In this document: in pieces, positions 5,255 to 5,942 of the stretch | Position numbering within the stretch: the stretch's first letter is position 1 | Layout of the letters: each line of letters begins with the position of its first letter | Source of the DNA: an uncultured Mitsuokella sp. | GTDB taxonomy: Bacteria; Bacillota; Negativicutes; Selenomonadales; Selenomonadaceae | DNA length: 5,942 nucleotides | NCBI GenBank assembly: GCA_900770895.1 | Contig: CAAGMF010000196.1 | Coordinates: 1-5,942, forward strand | Direction: 5' to 3' | Notes under the pieces: generated by a model | The model's input: only the letters and a program-made list of their open reading frames with translations | What the model was told of the DNA's origin: nothing | The model's database searches: none | Position numbers and translations under genes: made by a program

Positions 5255-5942
5255 ATGAAAAAGACTCTGGGCGAACTTGCAGAGTATGTAGGCGGGCATC
5301 TGGCCGATGCGGCTGATGCCGGTCTGGAGATAGCGGGACTCAATAATCTCGAGGGCGCCACGGCCCACGATCTGACGTTTGCTGTCGAGCCGCATTTCGA
5401 GGAGGCCAAGGCGACGAAGGCTGCCGCTATCATGCTGCCGGAGGGGATCGAGGGCTTCACGCAGCCGGTGCTTTATGTCGATGAGCCCAGGGCTGCCTTT
5501 GCGAAGCTGCTCGAGCTGTTTACACCCAAGCTTGTTTTCCCGCAGGGCGTCAGCCCGCAGGCCCATATCGGTCAGGATGTCAAGATCGGTAAAGATGTCG
5601 TCATCATGCCGTTTGCCGTTGTCGATGACCATGCCGTCATCGGCGACCGGGTGACGCTGTATCCGCATACCTATATCGGACAGTATACAGAGATCGGCGA
5701 TGATACCATCATATATTCGAATGTGACCGTGCGCGAGCATTGCCATGTCGGCCGGCGCTGCATCATCCAGAGCTCGGCGGTCATCGGCTCGGATGGCTTC
5801 GGCTTCACGACGAAGGACGGCATCCATACGAAAGTGCCGCAGGTCGGTAATGTCGTCATCGAGGATGATGTCGAGATCGGTGCTCATGATGGCATCGACC
5901 GCGCAGCGATGGGCTCGACGCGCATCGGCCACGGCACGAAGA
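5255..5942 (+). CDS. lpxD: LpxD, UDP-3-O-acylglucosamine N-acyltransferase (3'-truncated by window edge)
   Basis: LpxD transfers a 3-hydroxyacyl chain from acyl-carrier protein to the 2-amino group of UDP-3-O-acylglucosamine, the third step of lipid A synthesis, in the cytoplasm. The first 229 residues are visible. Residues 1-95 are the N-terminal uridine-binding domain (opens MKKTLGELAEYVGG, with DLTFAVEP at 39-46). From about 100 the left-handed beta-helix hexapeptide repeats begin (IGQDVKIGKDVVI and onwards). The conserved GSDGFGF is at 178-184. The stretch equivalent to the common GANTTIDR reads GAHDGIDR at 209-216. The catalytic His, in the later AHN-type motif, lies beyond the window. 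GGAG (5243-5246) is eight bases before the ATG. The gene follows the OmpH lipoprotein by 115 bases, in the ompH-lpxD order common in Gram-negative genomes. Further lipid A genes probably follow to the right, but none is visible. Confidence 0.97.
   Translation, partial: MKKTLGELAEYVGGHLADAADAGLEIAGLNNLEGATAHDLTFAVEPHFEEAKATKAAAIMLPEGIEGFTQPVLYVDEPRAAFAKLLELFTPKLVFPQGVSPQAHIGQDVKIGKDVVIMPFAVVDDHAVIGDRVTLYPHTYIGQYTEIGDDTIIYSNVTVREHCHVGRRCIIQSSAVIGSDGFGFTTKDGIHTKVPQVGNVVIEDDVEIGAHDGIDRAAMGSTRIGHGTK

Noticed and set aside
5198..5932. Open frame on the - strand opposite lpxD
   Set aside because: lpxD is unmistakable on the + strand; the reverse frame is an Asp/Ile-rich shadow.

Overview
The window looks like a chromosomal outer-membrane biogenesis locus from a diderm Firmicute (class Negativicutes, probably a Selenomonas/Mitsuokella-type member of the Selenomonadaceae). 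The reasons are the combination bamA, ompH/skp-type genes and lpxD in one direction, Firmicute-like Shine-Dalgarno and sigma-A promoter sequences, and several OmpH-type genes in tandem. The taxonomic call is inference from gene content and style. GC content is moderately high by eye, and the intergenic regions are clearly more AT-rich. All genes are on the + strand.

Layout. Bases 1-1434 hold the 3' part of bamA (two POTRA domains and the complete beta-barrel); its start lies upstream of the window. One base after its stop begins an unrecognised exported protein of 449 residues (1436-2785), with POTRA-like segments and a short beta-rich C-terminus ending in Phe-Phe. An AT-rich gap follows with a good sigma-A promoter (2824-2852). 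It drives the first of three consecutive OmpH/Skp-family genes: a 155-residue protein (2933-3400), a 381-residue protein with one N-terminal membrane segment and a very long coiled coil (3523-4668), and a 145-residue predicted lipoprotein (4702-5139). lpxD begins at 5255 and runs off the right edge. The 122-base gap between the first two OmpH-type genes contains a striking 20-bp RNA hairpin, followed by a second hairpin abutting the ribosome-binding site.

How the genes fit together. BamA inserts beta-barrel proteins into the outer membrane. OmpH/Skp proteins hold unfolded outer-membrane proteins in the envelope on the way to BamA. LpxD is the third enzyme of lipid A synthesis and supplies the lipid of the same membrane. 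The unknown protein between bamA and ompH is probably part of the same job. The most interesting points are this unknown gene, the expansion of Skp-like proteins into three with apparently different membrane attachment, and the structured leader between the first two. No mobile element, CRISPR array, tRNA or rRNA was seen.
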